DNA of 64,000 bases from Amphirosellinia nigrospora (Eukaryota > Ascomycota > Sordariomycetes > Xylariales > Xylariaceae). The stretch spans positions 186,001 to 250,000 of the forward strand of contig SCHM01000004.1 of NCBI GenBank assembly GCA_004123355.1. Reading direction: 5' to 3'. Shown piece after piece: positions 30,770 through 40,455 of this stretch (its first letter is position 1; the number at the start of each line of letters is the position of its first letter). The notes under the pieces were generated by a model. It searched no databases and was not told where the DNA came from. It saw nothing but the letters and a program-made list of their open reading frames with translations. Position numbers and translations under genes: made by a program.

Positions 30770-32600
30770 AAGGTCATTTTCAAGTTTTTTCTTTGTTCTT
30801 CGAAAATTTAGCTTATTTTATAACTAAAGCTTTTCGTTTATCGTTTCTAGATCTTTAAGTCGTTCGTCTACTTTTCCGGTACATTTGCCAGGGCTTCGAT
30901 TACTTATGAAGGGTCGAAGGGCACTTGCAAGCTGTTTTAAATGCATTAACAGCTATGAATTTGTCTTTTCTTTTGAAAGTATTATGCGCGTTAGCCATTT
31001 GATCGAGCGTAATGTTACTTGAAGGTCTCTACGAATTGTGCTAAGCAACTCTGTTAGTGTTGATAACTGGGCACTTACTTCACTAATATGCTGTCTCAGT
31101 TGAGCATCTAGCTCGTTTCTCATAGCTTCAACCGATTTTGTAACCCTTGCCGAACCCATACATTATTCTGTTGAAGCAACGTGTCCCAGTGGCCCATAGA
31201 TCCGTCAGATAGCTTCACCTTCTCGGGATCTCGTTCGTACGGGCTGACATGCCCCTTCATAGAAGTCTTGCTAGCAAAGATGATATCCTTCAAGCTGGTT
31301 CTTGTCGGTATATCGAAGTAGCGCTTAGACACAGCAGCAATGTAACGCCGGGTGAATCTCAATTAATACCTATCCATTGTCTGTTACCAGCAGGAGTGGT
31401 ATATCTCGAGGTCGCCCCAGAGGGCGTATAGTGATCAGGCGACGCAAGTTGGCGGTTGCACCCGTAGCATGGACAATGTTCTGGATTCCTTGAGGCCTAA
31501 CTCGGCTATTCTGCTGTTGCTAATAAACACCATATGGATCAGCCGTTGCCCGGTATTTGCCTCGTAAAGCGGTGGGGGATGGATATACGTCAGCTCTGGT
31601 AATTCGAACGGAGCCGAAGCAAGGCCGAAGGCTTCGAAAAATAATGACATTGACACGGGGACAATCAGCTGCTGTAACTGCCAGTTCGTAAGTTGCGAAG
31701 AGACTCTAAGATCGTGATCCAGAAAGAACCTATCCCTCTGCGTAGCGGGTAATACCAAGTCATCAGACTTGATAGGCTTCTCTTGGCTTGCTTCTTGCGC
31801 ATATTGAAGAGCTAGTCGGGTACGAAGGAAAGCAAACGGTAAAACGGGCAGGTTGTAATAAGCTTTCGTCGGGTCTGCAAAAACTTGGACAAAGAAACCG
31901 ATCTGCCCCAAAGAAGTCCGCTGCATGAAGCTAGTTGTCGTCTGGTTGTCTGTAAGAAGGACAAGCTGCGCCATCGCCTGGCCGTGTTTAATAAGGGCTA
32001 CCGCTGTAGTCATCATTGATCTCTAGTTTGCTGGCAACTAGTACTCGACTTCCTGGGAGGCTGTGTCCTCATATCTAGTAACATATATGCTTCCGACTGG
32101 TTCTTCATAGAGCTTGTACGCAGATCTTTACAACAAGAACGGCCAGCATGCCGGCGGTGAACAAAGCCCAAGCGCTCTCCATGCGGCATCCTTGCGTCTA
32201 GATGCTGCTGTTCCATCGCTAAATTGAGCACAGCTCTGAGTATTTTTCAAGGCCTCTCTCAGCCAGCCCCTCTTGCTTTCCATTCCTCTAAAGCAGTAAA
32301 GGCGGCATCAGCTTCCTTGGTTGTCCAGTGTCGAGAGACAGTGTATTCCCCTGCGTGACAGAGGAGATGGTGCATAACGTCGTCCCCAGCTATATGAGAG
32401 AATCTGCCAACAAGCCTTGGGCGAAAAGTCACGTAGGGACAGGTACATTTTCGCAAGCATGCGACCCTGCGATTCGTCTTCCTTCGTATCTATTACTTCC
32501 CAAGAGAGTTTCAAAACCAATGCGGGCTTTGTTGGACCCAATAATGTCTTTCTTACAGCCTTGGTTAAAATGGCATGAGGTCGTGCAAGAGGTAACAATT
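30770..32600 (-). pseudogene. Decayed inverted relative of the A–B–C gene
   Basis: Reading downwards from 32,600, the minus strand gives SQGRMLAKMYLSLRDFSP, then after a frame change GEYTVSRHWTTKEADAAFTA. These line up in order with GKLLAKIYFFFRDFMP and NEHTVSRHKAAKHADAAFAE of part A at 25.6 kb. A further scrap, ALGLCSPPACWPFLL, matches its SPTALLALLVL region. A 193-codon block follows (32,016–31,435), preceded in frame by TAA and two TAG codons; it stands where part B would be but is not clearly similar. Then come coiled-coil blocks (31,362–30,953, and weaker to about 30,770) in the place of part C. Multiple in-frame stops and shifts show a degenerate copy in opposite orientation to the first. 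Confidence 0.6.
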
Positions 32601-32739
32601 CCTATGCATTTCCATTATCCGAAGACGTCGTTATGTCGATGCCGTGTTTAAGGCGTTGTACTCTAGAGTGGGATGCGAAATCTTGCCCAGTATATCAGGT
32701 ACTCTAGAGGTCTGGGCTAACTAGTCGAGAAACGAGTAG

Positions 32740-32960
32740 AGGTGGCTGAACATGCGTTTTTAGCGAAGCGAAGCGTTCTCAATATGATTTATATGGTATT
32801 CGATTGGCCGGCTAGCAAAAACCTCCCGCACGTATTTCTATTTCGAATAAAAGGGAATATCAGCTATAAAAAAGAAATTAGTTACTTTGCACAAAAAGAT
32901 TATCAAGGTAGCATCCTAATTTTATCTACCTACCTATTTTATAGTTGCATAATTGTTTAA
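32740..32960 (+). pseudogene. AT-rich relic of the end of part C
   Basis: The plus strand at about 32,884–32,950 reads YFAQKDYQGSILIL, matching EFAQKDYEGTLLRA of part C (28,475–28,515). Compared with that copy, several differences in the aligned bases are C to T or G to A, and the segment is AT-rich. The rest of the frame is not recognisable. It is a short, strongly decayed third trace of the same family. Confidence 0.5.
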
Positions 32961-35242
32961 GCGATTGTCACCATCGAGATACCGTTTTCTTAACTACGGG
33001 CTTGGCAAAGAGTTACTGTTTTATCACTTTTTATACCACCGATAAAAAGTAGGTATAGGCACCAGCAACCCCGCAGAAGCAACAATATGTGAAGATGTGA
33101 CGGATTGGCACCACTACACTTCTTGGGTCGTGGCCATCTGGAGTTTCATTCCAGCAGCGTCGAGGAAGATGGGCAACACCCATTGGACTCTAACAGCTCA
33201 ACTTTGCGCTATGTGCGATTCGTGATGGATGAAAGTGTTCTTATGACAAGAGAAGGTATTGGTGCACACCAATATTAACACAGTTGATCTAACCAACCAC
33301 ACATTCCCTTGGAAGACGTTAGCTTTAGCAATTTCACGTGCAAAGGACCTTTGCCTCGGGATCTGAAACGAGTCAGGTACATAGTAGTGTACTTGGGATG
33401 CATTCCTCCATTGTGGTATCATCCATGTGGAGGAGGTGTGTCTGTATTCCGGATGTAGAAGTAATGGAGGATCTAGCTAATGTACAGGGTACAGGGGTAT
33501 TTATATGGATACGCCCGTGGGTGAGTCAGGTGACTGCCAGGTGTAGGTGTAGGTGTTGCCACATCCATGGTCCATCCAGCCTTGCAGATGGAACTAGCAT
33601 GGGTGGGACAATTTGTTGGTGTTCTGCACGTGGATACACATAAGCCTAATCAAGTACTTTATATATATCAGCAAGGCCGGTGCTGTTGGGTGACCGTTCT
33701 GTGTCTTTATCAGGTGGCATGTGTGGGTATCTAAGTACAACATAAAGTGTGTACAGTAAGTACCTAAGTACCGAGATCCCGGCAGATCTCGGGGAAAATA
33801 AAAAACTCAACAAGAATTGTCCCAACAGAAAAATAGTGCCATTGCCAAGGACCAGGATCCCGGCTGGGAAGCGGGCTACAAAAAGGAGGGGAACGGAGAC
33901 AGGGGTATGGCCCGTATCCATCTAGCTGGCATTGGAGGGGCTATGGATGACTTTGGAGTCAGAATGGGAGTTGATTTGCGGCAAAGTATTTATATCATCA
34001 CATCGTGTGCAATATATAGGAGGCTCATTTTCGGGTTAGCCGTCCTCGTCTCGCTGTTCTGTCTTACACTTGAACCAGGCATGCAGACGAAACTTAACAG
34101 AGCTGAACGGCGCGGCCGCGGGGTTCGGTCTACGGTTAGGTAGGATAGACAATACTATGCAAGCCACTTATGTCTGTGTTGTCCGGGTGTCGCCACACGA
34201 AACGTAGTTGACCCATGCCATTCGATGGGTTTGCATTGGCGTCGGCGTTGGCGGCTGTCTGTCTAAGTGTCGTCTCCCTTCCTCCCCCAATCCTTTTCAT
34301 GTGCAGTGACTGAGTGACTGGGTGAATGAGTTGATGGTGAGGGCAATGCATGGTACGTAGCTGATGTGATGCGGTCAAACACAGGTAAGCCGGGGTGGTC
34401 TAGCCCTGTATCGACTAAAACGGATCAGCCCACGCGCGGCGGTGAGAAAACATGTTGGATGGCGAAATAAAACAGTGGGAATTCGCCGATATATAAACGA
34501 AAAGAAGAACGAAGATCTGTAGGGCAGCCAGGTACCGGATTCGTTCAAAATGGCATGTGAAACGAATGCTCTGTAAGCTAACCCTGTACCTGCAAACTAT
34601 ACTGTATTGGGTAGCGGGGGGAGGGGGGTTCGTAATTGGAGGGGTGGCATTTGCTGGGATCTCCCCATTGGCCAATGGGTGAGCCTGGTTTGGCACAAAA
34701 CCCTGAACTTTGAGACTCTGCACTAACAGCTCAACAACAAACGTCGTAATCGACAGGTACATCTCTCTAAGACGCATGACGGTAAAAGATGGGAGTCGTG
34801 GTCTCGGTTCCAGCCCGTGTCGCCCAATCCTGTACCAGATGATTTGCACGCACAGTGCTGTCTGGTCTGGTATGGTCTCGCCAGGACCAATCACTTGCCC
34901 CTAACTGAATAATTCGACTTCGTGCACAGTAGGTATCTACATAATATACCTCCCTTGGGGGATCCATCACTTCTTGTTAATACCTCCTGAACATACCTAG
35001 GTACTGCTTACACTGCACTAGGCCACCTAAGCACATACTGTACGTACCGTACCACCTATAGAAATAGAAGAAGAGAAAACCCCAACCTAGCCTATGTTCC
35101 TCCTCCCTCTCTTCATAATCTACCTGACCCAGCACAACCCACCACCACCACCACATCCTCCTCTTCTGCACTTTTATAGCGGAGACAGAGACAGACAGAA
35201 GAGAGTACGGGATAGGAAAGATACGAAAAAGGAAGACGCACC
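32961..35242. other. Long gene-free stretch at the accessory/core junction
   Basis: About 2.3 kb without a supported gene. A minus frame at 33,422–33,198 (RSFAREIAKANVFQGN) looks somewhat protein-like but is isolated. TACCTA words are frequent (33,050, 33,720–33,775, 34,925–35,000). The last 200 bases are the promoter and leader of the desaturase gene, with CCACCACCACCACC near 35,140 and an A/G-rich tract just before the ATG. Confidence 0.5.
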
Positions 35243-36723
35243 ATGGGTTCCGCAACCGCCAGCGGACGTGCACGCAAGAGCCCGGCTCTACGTCGCGCCG
35301 CCACCTCGACCACGGCCGACAGCGACACTTCGGCTCTCGCCTCACCCCTCGACTCCCCTAGACCCTCGGCCTCATCGACGTCGCTCTCGTCGCTGGCCTC
35401 AGGACGCCGCCAAGCCCACATTCGGCAAGCTCATCGACACATACGGCAACGAATTCCAAGTCCCCGACTACCATCAAGGACATTCGTGATGCCATCCCCA
35501 AACACTGCTTCGAGCGGTCCGCCTCCGAGCTGTACTACGTCGCCCGAGACATTGCCAGCTTAGCCGGCACCTTCTACCTCTTTCACACCTACGTGACCCC
35601 CGAGAATATCCCCTCGACGCCCGCAGGGCTCTCTGGGCCTTCTACAATTCGCCCAGGCCTCTTCGGCACCGGCATGTGGGTGTTAGCCCACGAGTGCGGT
35701 CACCAGGCCTTCAGCCCCTCCAAGGTACTCAACGACCGTGGGCTGGATCTGCACTCGTCGCTGCTCGTACCTTACTTCAGCTTGGAAGATCTCGCACGGA
35801 AAGCACAAGGCCACCGGCAACATTGAGCGCGATATGGTCTTTGTGCCCAAGACCCGCGAGGACAAGGCGTCGCGCATGGGCAAGTTTGTCCATGAGCTGT
35901 CTGAGTTGGCGAGGAGAACCCTATCGTCACCTTCCTCATGCTCCTCGCCAGCAGTTGATTGGCTGGCCCAACTACCTCCTGACCAACGCACCGGCCACAA
36001 CTACCACGAGCGCCAGAGCGAGGGTCGAGGCAAGGGCAAGGAGAATGGCTTCATGGCGGCGTGAACCACTTCAACCCGAGCAGCCCTCTATACGAAGCCA
36101 AGGATGCCAAGCTGATCCTCCTGAGCGACCTTGGTCTCGCCATCACCATCGTTACCCTCGTCTATCTCGGCAACAACTTTGGCTGGTCCAACCTGCTCGT
36201 CTGGTACTTCATTCCTTATTTCTGGGTTAACCATTGGCTAGGTATGTGACTCACGACCCCCTTTTATAACTTGATCTCGTGTCTTCAATCTAACCTGTCC
36301 TCTCGTTTTAGTGGCCATCACCTTCCTCCAGCACACCGATCCCTCTCTCCCACACTACACTGGTGAGTCGTGGAACTACGTCCGTGGCGCCGCAGCTACC
36401 ATCGATCGCGAGTTCGGTTTCATCGGCCGCCAACTCTTGCACGGCATTGTTGAGACACACGTGCTGCATCACTATGTCTCGACATCCCCTTCTACAACGC
36501 CGACGAGGCCAGCGAGGCCATCAAGAAGGTAATGGGTCGTCACTGCGCCGATACCAAGGGCGGCTCCCTAGGTTTCATCAAGGCCATGTGGCGCAGTGCT
36601 CGCATGTGCCACTGGGTCGAGCCTAGCGAGGGGGCTGTCGGCGAGGGCAAGGGAGTCTTGTTCTTCCGCAACACCAATGGCTTAGGCGTCAAGCCAATGA
36701 AGATGAGCGCACCCGGTCAATGA
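35243..36723 (+). CDS. FAD2: Oleate (Δ12) fatty-acid desaturase, frame broken by about a dozen small indels
   Basis: The ER membrane enzyme that converts oleoyl to linoleoyl chains. Starting at ATG 35,243, reading across frames recovers almost the whole family sequence: KPTFGKLIDTYGNEFQVPDY, DIRDAIPKHCFERS, WVLAHECGHQAFSPSKVLND, KISHGKHKATGNIERD, TGHNYHERQSEGRGKGK, WSNLLVWYFIPYFWVNHWL, AAATIDREFGFIGRQLLHG, VETHVLHHYVS, and SARMCHWVEPSEGAVGEGKG. A normal intron lies at 36,242–36,311 (GTATGT…TTTAG). Histidine boxes 1 (HECGH) and 3 (HVLHH) are present; box 2 reads HGKHK where HGKHH is expected. Nearly all lesions are losses of one unit of a homopolymer or of a di/trinucleotide repeat, with no nonsense substitutions, so sequencing error is the likely cause. 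Confidence 0.92.
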
Positions 36724-37453
36724 GGGAATATGTCTATCATGGCGTATAGAGTAGAACAACAATGACCCCGATCGAAGACAGTCGGGGACACACCAGGCAA
36801 CGAAACGTACGTCCTTGGATATGGGACGTACTTCCCCATTCAAACCCCATCAGAGGGAATACAAGAGCTGCAGGGAGAGCGGGGTACGGCGGCGCAGATC
36901 AAATACATGGCTCGGAGAACTTCGGAGTTTAGACAGTACCAACAACTATGCCGTGGACGTCATCACATAATGAAAGAAAAGAACAAAGACCAGTCATCCG
37001 TCTCGAATCACACCTACATGTGTACATATACTGAGATAGACACGCCAAGTTATGGCATTACAATTCTCGGAATAGACGAATCTTAGAATAAGGATCAAGA
37101 ATTTTATAAAGAGATAAAAGAGAAATAAAATAGGTATCAGTGCCCTCTATCTATGTATATGAATTATACTATAAGCCATTATCATCTTGTAACCAAGTGA
37201 CAACGTTGAACACACAATACCTATGAACACGCAATTCGTCACCAGGACGCTAAAATCAATCTTATCAATTGAAACTAACTATCAGGCTCACTTCAGTCAG
37301 CCGGTCGAAAAGCAGTGCAATTGCATAACCCTCATTCCCACTGAAGAGCAGTAAGGTACAACAACTACGAGTTCAAGTTGGCAAGCAACGCGACAAAACG
37401 TCAACCTAACAGACATCACGACTCCCGATCATCTCATCGCCCCGTCGGCCTCT
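36724..37453. other. Intergenic, 3' flank
   Basis: About 0.7 kb between the desaturase and the convergent unknown gene. AT-rich between 37,080 and 37,160 (probable 3' UTR and terminator area). No gene recognised. Confidence 0.55.
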
Positions 37454-39473
37454 CTATTTGTCGCGGGCACGATTCCGATGGCGGCAGGCAACTTTCCCCT
37501 CTGGATCTCTCCTACTTCTCTTCTTGGTCCTCTTTTTCTTCCTCCTCTGTTCTCGGTTGGTGATACCTTGTCGTTTAATCCGACTATCGGGAAGGGAATT
37601 TACTGAATCCGCATCCAAATCCAAGTTGGTGTCCTTGTTTAAAAGATCCGAGCCCAAATTGATGGTTTCAACATAAGGCATGGGCGTATTTTTCTTAACG
37701 GGAGGAGAGAAGGGGCTGCACCTATCCAATAGGGCGGTCCGCTCAGTAGAGGTGAGCCGATTCAAGGGAAAAGTGTCTCCTTTTGTAAAGAGGTTTTGCT
37801 TCAGGGCAGAATCGGCTTGTTTAGTAACAGCACATGCCCGGACAAGTTGACTAGGAGAAAGGGTTCCTCCTATAAGAGAGGTGTTTCGTTTGACAGCGGA
37901 CGTCGATTGACTCAATGCAGTAGTTCGTTGGGCAGGGACAGGAGAAGCAGTAAATTCATCACCTTCGCCAAGCCTAACGTGACGATTCTCTCTGCCCACT
38001 CTTCTTCCCCATCCCCGACCGTATCGCCCCACAATCTCTTGCCCAGAAGTGAAGAAGTAGTCGATTGTGAGGTATCCAGATAACTAGATCGCAGCTCGGT
38101 AGGACTAGGACTGTCAAGCCACGCAGGAAACTGGTTTAAGACGACTTCGACATCGCTAGCCGTCTCATGTATGTCGGAGGTTTCAGTAAAGCTCTTAAGG
38201 GAAGGGGGCTCTGCGAGGTGCGGTTGGGGTTGCCATAATCATCGCTGTCACTGTCAGAGGAGATGGTGTACGGATCTCCATATGCGCCGGCTGAATATGA
38301 TGGGGTACGAGCTCGTTTGGTAAGTATTAGTTTTTCGAGCGTTCGAGGAAGTGGTTGAGGAGCATTATGTATTGGTTTTTGGTTTATGGGTTTGTACATG
38401 GATTTGTATACGGGCGTAGCTGTCACAGCAGGGCAGCAATAGGATGGCGTGTCGCTCGTGGGAACGACTCGCGACCACTACCCATTATATGTACCTCTTC
38501 CTGTTTCTTAGGTTTGGGTACAGACTTAGACACTGGCTCGAGTGTGATTTTAGGCGTAGGTGTTTTAGCAGCAGCAATAGTATTCTGTCCATTCAAAGCA
38601 TGAGGAGTGGTGGTGACTTTCCAATTAGTAGTCGTAGTGGGAAGAAGCGTCGCGGCCGACACAAAACCAAAAGACTCAGGTTTCTTCAATCCGAGGCTTG
38701 TATTTGGCTTACTAGTGGGCCGAGATGTAGAATAGACTCGTGCTTTCACGGCAGGGAGGAAATTGGGAGGAAGCACAGACGAAGGTGTCGGCAATGTGCT
38801 TTTGTTACTCTTTACGGCGACGGTACTGTCTAGCTTCTGTCGTAAGGTTTTGGTGTTGGCTTCTACCTTCACAGGTATTACCCCGTTAAGTTTTCCACTT
38901 ATTCGGGGCTATGGCAAGTTAGTAATGAAATGAAAGCACATATGGCTTGTTATCAAATACGGGTTGACATATACCTGGGCTGAATTAATACTACGCGGGC
39001 TACTAGAAGGCGCAAGGGTAGATGGGGTATTCGGTATGCGACCAAGTATCGTATCTGTATTTCTCACCAGCGACGCAAGCCGACCAGGTGGACGACTATA
39101 AGCCTTAGTAGGAGTTTCGGGGAAAGCACGTCTAGAAACCGTAGGCGATGTATGCTGAGGAGTAGGAGGGCCCTATGATCACGTTGTTAGTCAGTGTTCG
39201 ATTGATGGATAGGTAGCCAGTTGTGAAAAGGGTGAAAAATAAAAAAGGATCAGCTAACAAGACATGAAAGGGAGGAAAGACAACAGACTCAAAAGAAATA
39301 AATGTCCTTACATTGATTGAAGCGCGTTCAACACGACGAGAGTTCCCGATGCCAACGGCAGAAGGTAGTGAAGGGAGTTCACAACCGTCAGTGTCGCTCC
39401 CTCCAATCTCGATATAAGCAGAATCGCTCACATCGTCATCAGACTCGATCACGATGACCTCCTTTTCCTCCAT
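37454..39473 (-). CDS. Unknown nuclear-type protein with N-terminal SUMO-interacting-like motif and basic tail
   Basis: Start ATG proposed at 39,473 (MEEKEVIVIESDDDVSDS); an upstream in-frame ATG at 39,539 is possible. VIVIESDDD is a textbook SUMO-interacting-motif pattern: hydrophobic core followed by acids. Exons proposed: 39,473–39,312, 39,172–38,975, then 38,908 downwards, joined by introns at 39,173–39,311 (GTAAGG…CATAG) and 38,909–38,974 (GTATAT…CATAG). The rest is Ser/Thr/Pro-rich and disordered. Two or three frame changes (near 38,425, 38,190 and 38,000) interrupt it; the continuous reading includes TASDVEVVLNQFPAWLDSP. The C-terminus is very basic (EQRRKKKRTKKRSRRD). No catalytic domain is recognised. 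It may be a chromatin or DNA-repair associated factor, but that is only an inference from composition. Confidence 0.55.
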
Positions 39474-40455
39474 GGTCGGCCGAGGAGTGCTCGCAATCGC
39501 AAGCCTGCTCCCCTTGCCTTCCGATATAAATTCTGTCAAATACGACCTTCGGGGCCTCGGTATGCTCCATGCACGGGTGACGCCAGATATGCGTGGCGGT
39601 CGTTATCGAATCGGGGAAGAGGGTAGAAGAATCACTTCGTGCCGGGCGCAAGACGTTGCCCGGTCCCTCGGCCCAGATAGTTGGATAATCAGACACGCGG
39701 CCGTCGAGATACAATATTCGATATAATTGGAGGTCCAGATGCAGGCGCAGGCGCAGGCGCAGGCGTCAGCGTGGAAGCAAACTTCGACTGCACTTCGCGC
39801 AGGGAATGGGGCACCGGGTCGGAGTAAGTTCGAGGTCTCGCAACGGCAAAATAAAAACGGAGTATAAATCGGACCCGAAATCGAAATTGAGGTTGCAGGT
39901 CGAAGGTCGAACGAAGTCTTCAGCCCCTAAAACCTATGAACCTGCAGAGGTAAACAAACGGTTCTTCAAGAGTCTTGAACGTGCGAGGCTGACAAAATAA
40001 ATGGATTCCAGACAGATGCTGTTGCATCACCAAGCAAGTACAAAAATAAGTAAGTGGAAGGAGTTGGTTGCACATGTCGTTCGCGACTACCTGGGTCCGT
40101 ACCTTACCAGCTGCGCAGAGCCACAACCTTTGATGGAGAGGTAGGTACGGAAGGTACAGCAGGTACATAATCACACAGACAATCAAACGCATCAGGGTAG
40201 GTTATCCGGATAACGTCGAGTTAACTGGGTAACCGAAACACCTATCTCCGAATAGGTTAATTTGTAAACTGATCTACAAGTTAAAAGTTATCGCACACAA
40301 AACACGCAGTTGAGTAAACAACCCACGAATGGGGAGTCGAGTAAATACCGAATCAAGTATCATGTTTAAACCAAATAGACTATAAGAAACCTCCCTAAAA
40401 TTATCTTATCTGGATTTACAGAATACCGACATCACTTCCTCCATGACTTCGGCTC
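39474..40455. other. Intergenic between divergent/convergent neighbours
   Basis: About 1 kb. Contains a GCAGGC minisatellite at 39,741–39,764 and a small 64-codon frame at 39,806–40,000 without recognisable features. The 40,200–40,440 part is the 3' flank of IRE1. No gene supported. Confidence 0.5.
39741..39764 (+). repeat. Hexanucleotide repeat, GCAGGC x4
   Basis: Four perfect copies of GCAGGC in intergenic DNA. Confidence 0.9.

Noticed and set aside
25560-32700. Terminal inverted repeats bounding the A–B–C / nuclease / inverted-copy block
   Set aside because: I compared both outer flanks by eye and found no matching inverted ends or target-site duplication; the similarity is at protein level and inside the copies only.
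18500-33000. A complete Starship element
   Set aside because: Only the DUF3435-type gene is present. No element ends, target-site motif pair or typical Starship cargo (for example ferric reductase, NLR, DUF3723) could be shown.
34415-34894. A 159-codon minus-strand frame upstream of FAD2
   Set aside because: No domain, no splice sites and poor codon structure; it lies in TACCTA-rich intergenic DNA.
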